A DNA stretch of 6,941 nucleotides from Tyzzerella sp. UBA1042. Lineage in GTDB: Bacteria > Bacillota > Clostridia > Lachnospirales > Anaerotignaceae. How positions within the stretch are numbered: the first letter of the stretch is position 1; every line of letters starts with the position of its first letter. Positions 1 through 6,021 of this stretch are shown one piece after another. The notes beneath the pieces are model-generated. The model was not told the origin of the DNA. It saw nothing but the letters and a program-made list of their open reading frames with translations, and did not search any database. The translations under genes and the position numbers were made by a program. The stretch spans positions 7,721-14,661 of the forward strand of contig DCDZ01000017.1 in NCBI GenBank assembly GCA_002316675.1. The letters are read 5' to 3'.

Positions 1-1061
1 AACGCCATGGCGTTGAGTTTTTGCGCCAGATTGCTTATTTGCGCCCAAGAACCAATATGTTCTCCGCAACCTTCCGGGTAAGAAGCTTGATTGCCTATGC
101 AATCCATAATTTTTTCCAGGAAAGAGGCTTTGTTTATGCCCATACACCCATCATCACCGGCAGTGACTGTGAGGGTGCCGGCGAAATGTTCCGTGTAACC
201 ACCTTGGATTTGAATAACCCGCCAAGAACAGAAACCGGCGAAATCGATTATTCCAAGGACTTCTTTGGCAAAGAAACAAACCTGACGGTCAGCGGTCAGC
301 TTTCCGCCGAAACCTTTGCCATGGCATTCCGCAACGTGTATACCTTCGGGCCTACCTTCCGTGCGGAAAACTCCAACACCGCCCGCCATGCGGCGGAATT
401 CTGGATGATTGAGCCGGAAATGGCTTTTGCCGATCTGGAGGATAACATGGAATTGGCGGAGGATATGCTGAAATATATCATCCGTTATACATTGGAAAAT
501 GCCCCGGAGGAAATGGAGTTTTTCAACAGCTTTGTGGATAAAGCCCTGCTGAAAAGACTGCAAAACATCCTCGAGAGCGAATTTGGCCGTGTAACCTACA
601 CAAAGGCTGTGGAATTATTGATTGAAAGCGGACAAGCTTTTGAATATCCCGTAGCATGGGGCATTGATCTGCAAACAGAGCATGAGCGGTATTTGACGGA
701 GCAGATTTTCAAAAAGCCCGTTTTTGTTACCGATTACCCCAAGGAAATCAAGGCCTTTTATATGCGTATGAACGAGGACAATCAGACCGTGGCTGCCATG
801 GATCTTTTGGTGCCCGGCGTGGGTGAAATCATCGGCGGCAGCCAGAGAGAGGAACGCTTGGATCTCTTGGAACAGCGCATGGAGGAATTGGGGTTGAACA
901 AAGAGGATTACTGGTGGTATCTTGACCTTAGAAAATACGGCGGTACAAGGCACGCAGGCTTTGGCCTTGGCTTTGAACGTGCCGTTATGTATCTCACAGG
1001 CATGGGAAACATCCGTGACGTACTGCCCTATCCAAGAACGGTAAAGAACGCAGAATTTTAA
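1..1061 (+). CDS. asnS: Asparaginyl-tRNA synthetase, C-terminal part (5' end outside window)
   Basis: Class II aminoacyl-tRNA synthetase that charges tRNA-Asn with asparagine in the cytoplasm. The reading frame is already open at the window edge (first complete codon at base 3, reading RHGVEF), so no start codon is visible. About 352 residues remain of a protein that is usually about 460; the missing part is the N-terminal OB-fold anticodon-binding domain. The catalytic core is complete: the substrate-pocket stretch with TPIITGSDCEGAGEMF near 147-195, class II motif 2 with FRAEN and the ARHAAEFWMIEPE segment from base 357, and motif 3 GFGLGFER at 957-980 followed by the family ending VLPYPRT. 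The long insert with TTLDL and NPPRTETGE is typical of bacterial AsnS and separates it from AspS and LysS. The gene ends with TAA at 1059-1061 and is followed by a terminator. No frame disruption is seen. A TTG at base 21 could be mistaken for a start but lies inside the conserved core. Confidence 0.96.
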   Translation, partial: RHGVEFLRQIAYLRPRTNMFSATFRVRSLIAYAIHNFFQERGFVYAHTPIITGSDCEGAGEMFRVTTLDLNNPPRTETGEIDYSKDFFGKETNLTVSGQLSAETFAMAFRNVYTFGPTFRAENSNTARHAAEFWMIEPEMAFADLEDNMELAEDMLKYIIRYTLENAPEEMEFFNSFVDKALLKRLQNILESEFGRVTYTKAVELLIESGQAFEYPVAWGIDLQTEHERYLTEQIFKKPVFVTDYPKEIKAFYMRMNEDNQTVAAMDLLVPGVGEIIGGSQREERLDLLEQRMEELGLNKEDYWWYLDLRKYGGTRHAGFGLGFERAVMYLTGMGNIRDVLPYPRTVKNAEF

Positions 1062-1091
1062 TGGCTTTTACTTACCAATAACGGCCTAAAA

Positions 1092-1165
1092 CGGCAAAGC
1101 GGAGCACACCTCAAAAAGAACGGCAGAAATGCAGTTTCGCAAATGGGGTGTGCTTTTTTTTGCCG
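1092..1165 (+). terminator. Intrinsic terminator of asnS
   Basis: AGCACACC at 1103-1110 pairs perfectly with GGTGTGCT at 1147-1154, and eight T residues follow at 1154-1161. An outer helix is also possible between CGGCAAA at 1092-1098 and TTTGCCG at 1159-1165. The 36-base loop is long for a simple terminator and may hold a small inner hairpin (GAAA/TTTC). It lies about 30-100 bases after the asnS stop and points the right way. Confidence 0.72.
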
Positions 1166-1205
1166 AAAAGCAGTAGTTTTCTGGGCATGGATGAATTTTG
1201 AACTT

Positions 1206-1242
1206 AAAAAAGGCTCGCCCCTAGGAAAACAGGGGCAAGGCC
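1206..1242 (-). terminator. Intrinsic terminator of the minus-strand operon
   Basis: Read on the minus strand, GGCCTTGCCCCT is followed by a short loop and AGGGGCGAGCC, then six T residues (the A run at 1206-1211). The stem is GC-rich with one bulged C and one G-U pair. It lies 18 bases beyond the stop of the stalk-domain gene and converges on the asnS terminator, so each of the two facing transcripts has its own stop signal. Confidence 0.8.
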
Positions 1243-1259
1243 ATACTTGCAAAATATGA

Positions 1260-2309
1260 TTAAAATTCGTATTTTACGGTAAAGGAAATACTGCCCGCTT
1301 CCTTTGGCGCAATGGTTTCAGGGGGCAAATAAAACCCGATGCCAGTTGCTGTCAAATAAAAGCCGACCGCATCTAAGGAGGCCTTCAGCCGCTTTTCCCC
1401 ATCTTCATAAAAGCTTGCGGGGCTTTCTTCGATCAAGGCGGCAAAAGAGGTTTCCAGAAAATCCGCTAATTCTGCTTTGCTGTCCTTCACAACATCGGAA
1501 AGCGCCAGTTCCTTGCCGTCTTTGGCGGAAAAGGTGTGGGAAAGACTGCCCTTGAGGAGAGAACTATCCCCGATATATTGGCTGGTTGTGCCGTAGAAGG
1601 AAACAAATTGGGCATCCTCTCGGGTCATTTCATAAGAGCCCACAAAAGAATAGGGCTGAAACTCATCCCCCTTTGTTTTTTCATAGGCCGCTTTTGCCTT
1701 TTCTCCGTAGGCCTTCAGAAAATCCCCGGCAAGAGCCTCTGCCTCCGCCTGCAAGGTTTTCTGCATTGCTTCCCCATAACTGCCGCCGCTTTTTGCAAAA
1801 TCCATTTGGAAGGTTAGCACGGTGGTGCCGTCTGCCGCCTTCACTGATGCGGAATATCCATCCTCTGCATCGGCCTCCTGAGAGGTAATGGTAATCACAT
1901 ATGCGGCGGGGTCCCATGCCACCTCGGCATCAAAGGCCTGGGCAACGGCCCGCAGGGGCACCATAGTTCTGTCGTTCACAATACGGGCAGGAACATCCAT
2001 GGTATCAATCAGCTGTCCGTTTTTATAAAGACCGGCCTCACCGATTTTTAAGGTCACCGTATCACTGCCCTTGGTAGAGGTTACAAGCTGCTCCGGCTCG
2101 GACCATGTTATCATACTGCCAAAGGCCTGAAAAATCGCCCGCATGGGCACCAAGGTACGGTCCTCCACAATCACCGGCGCTTGGTCAAAGGCTATGGCCT
2201 GTCCATCCACAAAAACCTGTATGGCAGGGTGTGCCATGGCAGGCGTTGCGAATGTAGGGGTAGTAAAAAGCAAAAACGCAGCCAAACCGGCCAAAACTCT
2301 TTTTTTCAT
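1260..2309 (-). CDS. Exported stalk-domain protein with RsiV/PdaC-like C-terminal domain
   Basis: A 349-residue protein predicted to be exported. Residues 1-26 form a signal peptide (MKKR, a hydrophobic core of about 15 residues, then AMA before His27, or TFA at 19-21 as another cleavage site). Residues 30-143 carry two copies of the stalk or copper amine oxidase N-terminal-like motif: VEDRTLVPMRAIFQAFG at 48-64 and VNDRTMVPLRAVAQAFD at 111-127, each followed by a W. From about 150 to the end the sequence resembles the paired DUF4163/DUF3298 region known from Bacillus RsiV and PdaC, with the typical ending of aromatic residues and a TIAPKEAG segment. RsiV is an anti-sigma factor that binds lysozyme, but this protein has no cytoplasmic anti-sigma segment and no adjacent sigma gene, so an anti-sigma role is unlikely. 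I infer a cell-wall-associated or secreted binding protein. The start is fixed by GAGGTG upstream of ATG, which overlaps the TGA of the preceding gene 9 bases away, pointing to translational coupling. Confidence 0.85.
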   Translation of the reverse strand: MKKRVLAGLAAFLLFTTPTFATPAMAHPAIQVFVDGQAIAFDQAPVIVEDRTLVPMRAIFQAFGSMITWSEPEQLVTSTKGSDTVTLKIGEAGLYKNGQLIDTMDVPARIVNDRTMVPLRAVAQAFDAEVAWDPAAYVITITSQEADAEDGYSASVKAADGTTVLTFQMDFAKSGGSYGEAMQKTLQAEAEALAGDFLKAYGEKAKAAYEKTKGDEFQPYSFVGSYEMTREDAQFVSFYGTTSQYIGDSSLLKGSLSHTFSAKDGKELALSDVVKDSKAELADFLETSFAALIEESPASFYEDGEKRLKASLDAVGFYLTATGIGFYLPPETIAPKEAGSISFTVKYEF

Positions 2310-2318
2310 TATTACACC

Positions 2319-2846
2319 TCACGCTTCCGGCTGCCCGGAAAGGGAAGCCTCATTTTCTTTCGCTATTTCCTCGGCCCTTAAGGCATATTTCATGGCCAAG
2401 CCGCCGCAATACCCGATAATTTGCATACAGTTTTTCTTCCTTGCCTTTCCTTCAAACTCGCCCATGGGTGCGGAAAGCTCTTTGCAAATCAAGGTACCAT
2501 AATACGCTTCAATTTCTCTGATCATTTCTCCTGTCAGGACATAAATTTCCTTCAATTCCCCAATTCTTTCCCTCACGGTTTCCTTTTCAAAGGGGTTTTT
2601 TCTGCCGATCACACTGCTTAATGCCATAACCGCGCCGGTAATGGCACCACAGGTGTTTTTTGTATTTCCCATGCCTGCGCCAAAGGCGGAAGCCAAAGCC
2701 ATGGCCTCCTTGGGCATGGCTTGATTATAAAGATCAAAAAAACTGCAAAGAACGCATTCACTGCAATTTAAGCCCTGACGAAAATAACCGCTGCTGTTTT
2801 GCGCCGCCTGCTCCACCAGAGTCAACGAGTTTTCTTTTTCATCCAT
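2319..2846 (-). CDS. C_GCAxxG_C_C family cysteine-rich protein
   Basis: A 175-residue cytoplasmic protein with no signal peptide or membrane segment. It matches the C_GCAxxG_C_C family, a putative redox or metal-binding group common in anaerobes whose biochemical role is not settled. Visible family marks are NCSECVLCSF (Cys28, Cys31, Cys34), a glycine-rich FGAGMG segment at 55-60, CGAITGAVMAL with Cys66, then Cys121 in the ICKEL context and Cys140 and Cys147 near the C-terminus (family members have a Cys pair there). The length is close to that usual for the family, and the tail is charged. The start ATG at 2844-2846 is preceded by GGAGGT (2854-2859) with a 7-base gap, an excellent site. It is the upstream partner of the exported stalk-domain gene. 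No convincing promoter is seen in the 90 bases above it (only a TATGAT-like box without a good -35), so it may be read from the promoter of the regulator remnant at 2937-3430. Confidence 0.88.
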   Translation of the reverse strand: MDEKENSLTLVEQAAQNSSGYFRQGLNCSECVLCSFFDLYNQAMPKEAMALASAFGAGMGNTKNTCGAITGAVMALSSVIGRKNPFEKETVRERIGELKEIYVLTGEMIREIEAYYGTLICKELSAPMGEFEGKARKKNCMQIIGYCGGLAMKYALRAEEIAKENEASLSGQPEA

Positions 2847-2936
2847 CCTAAAAACCTCCGTAGCTTATTTTTGTATCCCTAACAATAGCGGGGAACGAAT
2901 TCTTTTTTATCATAGCATAAAAGCTTGTAATAATCT

Positions 2937-3430
2937 TTAAAAAAGTATGATATTTCTAAAAAAAAATGCCGTTTTAAAGGAATTCTTTAGTTTTTTGTTT
3001 CGCCCATGTTTTTGCCCGACTGCCGTATTCGCCAAAGAGGACATACGCTCCATCATTAACGCCAGAGAGAAGTTTTTCACAAAAATATTTTGCTGTTCTA
3101 CTTTGGAAAAGGCCTTGGTGGGTATGAGGGAAAGGAGGCAAGGCTCCGAGGCCTCCACATCAAAGGTGATCTGGCTCATGGTGCAGGACATGGTGAGCAT
3201 TCCCCTGTATGCAGGCGGAAGATGGCGGCCTTTTTTCCCTCCTCGGAAACCAGATAGGCACGAACCCCGCCGGAAAGCACCTGCACCAGGCCTAAGGAGC
3301 CCGCTGTTGGGGTATAAATCAGATACCTTCCTTGAAATTCTAAGGTTTTCCTATTTCCCTTTAAAAATTCCCGTTCCTCACCGCTTAAATTGGAGAAAAA
3401 CGGAAGCCGCTCTATTTGATCTAAGCCCAT
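2937..3430 (-). pseudogene. Crp/Fnr-family regulator, frameshifted and lacking its HTH domain
   Basis: The start ATG at 3428-3430 has AAGGAGGG six bases upstream. The first frame reads 84 codons to a TGA at 3176-3178. It begins like a cNMP-binding (Crp/Fnr) sensor: GLDQIERLPFFSNLSGEERE, then the beta-roll signature LVQVLSGGVRAYLVSEEGKK and IFRLHTGEC. Homology then continues in another frame from about 3200 to a TAA at 2937: MLTMSCTMSQITFDVEA, LLSLIPTKAFSKV, IFVKNFSLALMMERMSSL. Family members read roughly GD-x-C-x-LSASC at the junction, so about seven bases may have been lost between short ATGC repeats (inference). After MERMSSLANTAV the homology stops. The expected C-terminal winged helix-turn-helix of about 80 residues is absent in every frame and is replaced by a Lys/Phe-rich tail. 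I see no classic slippery heptamer, so decay is likelier than programmed frameshifting. It lies 90 bases upstream of the C_GCAxxG gene and divergent to a second Crp-like gene. Confidence 0.82.
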
Positions 3431-3470
3431 AGGGAACCCTCCTTCTTCCCCAAAATTGCGACATACCTTA

Positions 3471-3499
3471 ATTTTATGCGTTTGTTCAAAAATGATCAA
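3471..3499 (-). promoter_or_regulatory. Sigma-A-type promoter for the minus-strand Crp/Fnr remnant
   Basis: On the minus strand TTGATC (3494-3499) and TAAAAT (3471-3476) are separated by exactly 17 bases. The predicted transcript start near 3464 leaves a leader of about 34 bases containing the AAGGAGGG site of the regulator remnant. This promoter may also supply the two genes downstream. Confidence 0.6.
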
Positions 3500-3502
3500 C
3501 GC
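3478..3502. promoter_or_regulatory. Imperfect palindrome, candidate Crp/Fnr-type operator
   Basis: TTGTTC (3482-3487), a six-base AT spacer and GATCAA (3494-3499) form an inverted repeat with 5 of 6 matching bases. Allowing one bulged base, it extends outward to GCGTT (3478-3482) and AACGC (3498-3502). The arm/6-base/arm plan resembles Crp/Fnr sites, whose arms are TGTGA or TTGAT. It covers the -35 box and most of the spacer of the minus promoter and ends 7 bases before the -35 box of the plus promoter, so a bound regulator could repress one and affect the other. Binding is inferred, not shown. Confidence 0.45.
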
Positions 3503-3509
3503 TCCTTTC

Positions 3510-3538
3510 TTGACGTTCCCTGTCGTTCGTGCTAAAAT
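3510..3538 (+). promoter_or_regulatory. Sigma-A-type promoter for the plus-strand Crp-like gene
   Basis: TTGACG (3510-3515) and TAAAAT (3533-3538) are each one base from consensus and are separated by 17 bases. The predicted start near 3545 gives a leader of about 20 bases that includes the GGGAGGT ribosome binding site at 3553-3559. This is the best promoter in the window. Confidence 0.75.
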
Positions 3539-3566
3539 CCTGCCATAGAAAAGGGAGGTACAAAAG

Positions 3567-3926
3567 ATGAATGTAAATTTAGAGGAACTGCAAGCACTCC
3601 CCATTTTCAGAAGCATTTCCAAAGAAGGACTGCAAACCATGATGGATTGCTTTTCCGCAGAGCTGATTTCTTTGAAAAAAGGGGAAGGGCTGAAAGAAAA
3701 AAAACGCCTGGCAGTCTGTCTTCTCTCCGGGGCGGTTTCCGGCTTAAAAACAGGAAGTTTTTTGCCCATGCCAACGGAGGAAGCGCCCGCCGCTGAGGAT
3801 AGCGTTGTTTTGGTGATGGATAGCCATATGCTCCTGTATCCCTGCTACGGCTGCTGTTTTTTTCATGCCCAGCTGCTGCAAAATATGCGTGAGGACGGCA
3901 TAGACTTTTCGGCGCTGAATGCATAA
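3567..3926 (+). CDS. Reduced Crp/Fnr-like protein without HTH domain
   Basis: A 119-residue protein resembling the sensor half of a Crp/Fnr regulator. Residues 8-30 (EELQALPIFRSISKEGLQ, then MMDCF) match the usual N-terminal helix. VCLLSGAV at about 50-57 matches the first beta-roll signature. EDSVVLVMDSHMLLYPCYGC at about 77-96, then FFHAQLLQNM, matches the end of the roll and the dimer-helix start of a clostridial Crp subfamily (EDSEVL..D...L...C...C.FH..L..N). Between these blocks about 25 to 30 residues of the normal beta-roll are missing, and the protein stops at TAA (3924-3926) where the winged HTH domain, usually about 90 further residues, should begin. It cannot bind DNA in the usual way. 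The frame is nevertheless open, with a strong promoter and an excellent GGGAGGT site seven bases before ATG, so it is probably expressed. It may be a decaying gene or a small partner protein; an A8 run at about 3686-3700 is a possible old indel site. Confidence 0.65.
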   Translation: MNVNLEELQALPIFRSISKEGLQTMMDCFSAELISLKKGEGLKEKKRLAVCLLSGAVSGLKTGSFLPMPTEEAPAAEDSVVLVMDSHMLLYPCYGCCFFHAQLLQNMREDGIDFSALNA

Positions 3927-3944
3927 CGGAGCTTTCAGTGTAAT

Positions 3945-3989
3945 AAAAAACATCTCCTTCGCTGTTGTTCAGCCAAAGAGATGTTTTTT
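3945..3989. terminator. Bidirectional terminator between the Crp-like gene and the histidine kinase
   Basis: AAAAAACATCTC (3945-3956) pairs with GAGATGTTTTTT (3978-3989). The stem continues inward through TT/AA and GCTG/CAGC, with two mismatches, to a TTGTT loop. The A tract on one side and T tract on the other make it work in both directions. It begins 18 bases after the plus-strand gene and ends two bases from the stop codon of the minus-strand kinase, so it serves both. Confidence 0.9.
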
Positions 3990-3991
3990 GA

Positions 3992-5254
3992 TTACCGCAA
4001 AATAACGGTGATTTCCAAGGTGCCCTCATTTACCGCCGTGACGAAAATTTTCCCCCTGTGCTGCTCCACAATCACCTTGGCAATGGAAAGCCCCAAGCCA
4101 TAGCCCCCTGTCTGCCGGCTTCTGGAAGCATCAGTACGATAGAACCGCTCTAAAAGAATATTCATGTTCCCTGTTTGCTCCAAATAGGCTTGGTTCCTGA
4201 CGGTCAGTTTATTGCCGTTTAGCAGCACATGAATGGGGGAACCTTCCGTGGAGTGCTTTACGCTGTTATCCAAAAGAATATAAACCAGCTGACGCAGCTG
4301 ATCCTCATTGCCGTTTATCACCACATCGGGAGAAATATCCGTCAAAATGGTTTTTCCCGCACTTTGGGCAAAGGCCTCCATTTCATCACAAACCTCGGCG
4401 GTAATTTGAGAAAAATCAAGGCTTCCCAAGGTCGGCGGCTCCTGTCCCTCCTCCATTTTTGCAAGAGTGGTCAATTGGTTGGTCAACCGGGTCAGCCGCT
4501 CCACCTGACGCTTGATGCTTTGGGTCCATTGGCTGTCCCCATGCTCCATTTCCAAAACTTCTGTGTTTGCGCCGATAATGGAGAGGGGTGTTTTCAGCTC
4601 ATGCCCCGCATTGGTGATAAAGGTTTTCTGCTTTTCATAGCTTTCTGCCACAGGACGCACAGCGGATTTTGAAAAAAGAACAATCAGAACGCACCCCGCA
4701 AACAGGCCGGCCCCGCCGACGTAAAGGCTGTTCAGCAAGAAATTATTCATAAAAAATAAATCCTTTGTGCAGTCTAAAAAAACCACCAGGGTTTCCTCAT
4801 AGGAATTTGTAACATGATACCGGTAGGCGCCTAAAAACCCGTGGGCTTTGCCCTTTTCCATGACGGTGTCCACCATGGCGGAGGCTTCCTCAAGGGTAAC
4901 GGCGGCAATGCTGTTTAGGTTGATGGAGGTCTGCTCCATGGCGTCATTTAGCGTAACGGAAAAATAGCGGGTTGCAAAAGGGTCTTCCGGAGAAAAATCC
5001 GCCCGCCTTCCCGGGTGTGCTTGCCGCCCTTGCTCCACCCCCTGCTCTTCGGATATTGGCTCCGTTTGGGGCTTGTCCTTATGAATTTTAGGGAAAACGC
5101 CGTCATTCTCGGAAATCAAAGCTAAGGTACTGTCGGCATTTTCCTTCATATTGCTGTAATTCCAGAGGTTGATGGCAATAAGGAAGGAAAAAAGCACAAT
5201 AAACACACTGAGGGATGCAATGGCGATAAAACGAAGCCTCAATTTTTCGCTCAT
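3992..5254 (-). CDS. Membrane sensor histidine kinase of a two-component system
   Basis: A 420-residue kinase that should autophosphorylate and pass phosphate to the regulator encoded just upstream. Order of parts: a basic N-terminus, TM1 at about 8-31, an extracytoplasmic region at about 32-170 with a Pro/Gln/Arg-rich stretch at 60-84 and a folded part beginning FATRYFSVTL, TM2 at about 171-196, then a cytoplasmic core. The H-box is FITNAGHELKTPLS with His218. The N-box is LVYILLDNSVKHS with Asn330. The ERFYRTD segment is at 369-375, and the glycine-rich G2 box GGYGLGLSIAK is at 383-393. The G1 box between N-box and ERFY lacks the usual DxGxG (it reads RNQAYLEQTGN), a weak point in the nucleotide site, though relaxed G1 boxes occur in clostridial kinases. 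The ATG at 5252-5254 is chosen because it overlaps the regulator stop as ATGA and follows TGGAGGT; an upstream in-frame ATG at 5356 lies inside the regulator gene. A terminator follows at once. The signal sensed is unknown. Confidence 0.93.
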   Translation of the reverse strand: MSEKLRLRFIAIASLSVFIVLFSFLIAINLWNYSNMKENADSTLALISENDGVFPKIHKDKPQTEPISEEQGVEQGRQAHPGRRADFSPEDPFATRYFSVTLNDAMEQTSINLNSIAAVTLEEASAMVDTVMEKGKAHGFLGAYRYHVTNSYEETLVVFLDCTKDLFFMNNFLLNSLYVGGAGLFAGCVLIVLFSKSAVRPVAESYEKQKTFITNAGHELKTPLSIIGANTEVLEMEHGDSQWTQSIKRQVERLTRLTNQLTTLAKMEEGQEPPTLGSLDFSQITAEVCDEMEAFAQSAGKTILTDISPDVVINGNEDQLRQLVYILLDNSVKHSTEGSPIHVLLNGNKLTVRNQAYLEQTGNMNILLERFYRTDASRSRQTGGYGLGLSIAKVIVEQHRGKIFVTAVNEGTLEITVILR

Positions 5255-5925
5255 GCCTCTACCTCCAGCGTATACCCCAGATTTCTTGCCGATTTGATGC
5301 GCACATTGGCTTCCACAGCCGTCAGACGGCGGCGGAGATAGGAAATATAAACCCATACCACGCTTAGCTCCGCTTGGGTGTCATAGCCCCAAATGCGCTC
5401 CAAAAAGCGCTCTGCCGAAATCAATTGATTGGGATTTGCCATCATCAATTCCATCATTTGAAATTCCTTGCCCATCAAGCGCAGCTTTGCCGTTTCCGTA
5501 GAAAGAATGAATGTGCTACGGTTTAGGGTGATGTTTCCCATGGTCAAAAGATTGTCTCCCCCTGTTTCCGCCTTTCTGGTCATGGCACGAATTCTTGCAA
5601 TCAGCTCCTTCATGGCAAAGGGCTTTGTCAAGTAATCGTTGGCCCCGCTGTCCAGGCCCAAAACCCGGTCATCCACCTGAGATTTGGCGGTAAGCATCAA
5701 TACGGGAAGGGTGTTTTTCCGTTCCCGCAGTTTTTTTAAAACCGTAAGCCCATCAACCTTTGGCATCATAATATCCAAAACGGCACCGTCGTAATTATCC
5801 GCCTCTAAATAATCCAAGGCCTCCGCCCCGTCATAAACGGCGTCCACAGAAAACCCATTTCTCTGTAAAATGGTAACCAATGCATTTGAAAGCTCCTTTT
5901 CATCCTCCGCCAATAAAATACGCAT
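5251..5925 (-). CDS. OmpR/PhoB-family response regulator
   Basis: A 224-residue DNA-binding response regulator, the likely partner of the kinase at 3992-5254. The receiver domain spans residues 1-115. The acidic pocket is Glu7/Asp8 in LLAEDE, and the phosphoacceptor is Asp51 in VLDIMMPKVDG. The switch Thr79 lies in MLTAK, Lys101 in DYLTKPF. A linker is followed by a winged helix-turn-helix at about 126-222, with LMGKEFQMMELMMANPNQLIS, FLERIWGYD, the recognition-helix region VWVYISYLRRRL and the ending IKSARNLGYTLE. All key residues are intact and the length is normal. I chose ATG at 5923-5925, where the family begins MRILLAEDE. A longer frame starting at 5979 would place its start in the promoter -10 region. 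The ribosome binding site is only fair (AGGCGGTGGG). The stop overlaps the kinase start by four bases, so the pair is translated as a coupled operon. Confidence 0.95.
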   Translation of the reverse strand: MRILLAEDEKELSNALVTILQRNGFSVDAVYDGAEALDYLEADNYDGAVLDIMMPKVDGLTVLKKLRERKNTLPVLMLTAKSQVDDRVLGLDSGANDYLTKPFAMKELIARIRAMTRKAETGGDNLLTMGNITLNRSTFILSTETAKLRLMGKEFQMMELMMANPNQLISAERFLERIWGYDTQAELSVVWVYISYLRRRLTAVEANVRIKSARNLGYTLEVEA

Positions 5926-5968
5926 GACCGCCCACCGCCTTTCCTTAACTTTATATCGCACTGTCTTT

Positions 5969-5997
5969 ATTTTAAACATAATACAACGTGTTTACAA
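5969..5997 (-). promoter_or_regulatory. Promoter of the response regulator/kinase operon
   Basis: On the minus strand TTGTAA (5992-5997; four of six consensus bases) and TAAAAT (5969-5974; five of six) are separated by 17 bases. The predicted start near 5962 leaves a leader of about 37 bases before the regulator ATG. The -35 box is weak, which would suit activation, perhaps autoregulation, but no clear direct repeat for an OmpR-type regulator is seen next to it. Confidence 0.55.
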
Positions 5998-6021
5998 CCC
6001 CTGTCTGTATTTGCAGTTTTT

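Noticed and set aside
1304..1888. Several overlapping plus-strand open frames opposite the stalk-domain gene
   Set aside because: They mutually overlap, lack ribosome binding sites, and lie opposite a gene with a signal peptide and clear domain homology.
3176..3210. Programmed -1 ribosomal frameshift in the Crp/Fnr gene
   Set aside because: I see no X-XXY-YYZ slippery heptamer and no obvious downstream stem. The joined product would still lack the HTH domain, so mutation is the simpler explanation.
2947..3432. Plus-strand open frame of 161 codons opposite the minus-strand Crp/Fnr remnant
   Set aside because: It is antisense to sequence with clear Crp/Fnr homology, has no ribosome binding site, and its translation (Arg/Pro/Phe-rich) resembles no protein family.
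3431..3769. Upstream extension of the minus-strand Crp/Fnr frame to an ATG at 3769
   Set aside because: The extension would overlap the plus-strand Crp-like gene and both promoters. The strong AAGGAGGG site before ATG at 3428-3430 and the homology both fix the shorter start.
4229..4672. Plus-strand open frame of 147 codons within the kinase gene
   Set aside because: It is antisense to the conserved kinase core, and its apparent openness reflects codon bias of the kinase.
5255..5356. Longer N-terminus for the histidine kinase starting at 5356
   Set aside because: It lies inside the response regulator gene. The ATGA overlap and TGGAGGT site support the start at 5254.
5926..5979. Longer N-terminus for the response regulator starting at 5979
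   Set aside because: It would add 18 basic residues not seen in the family and start within the predicted promoter; MRILLAEDE is the normal beginning.
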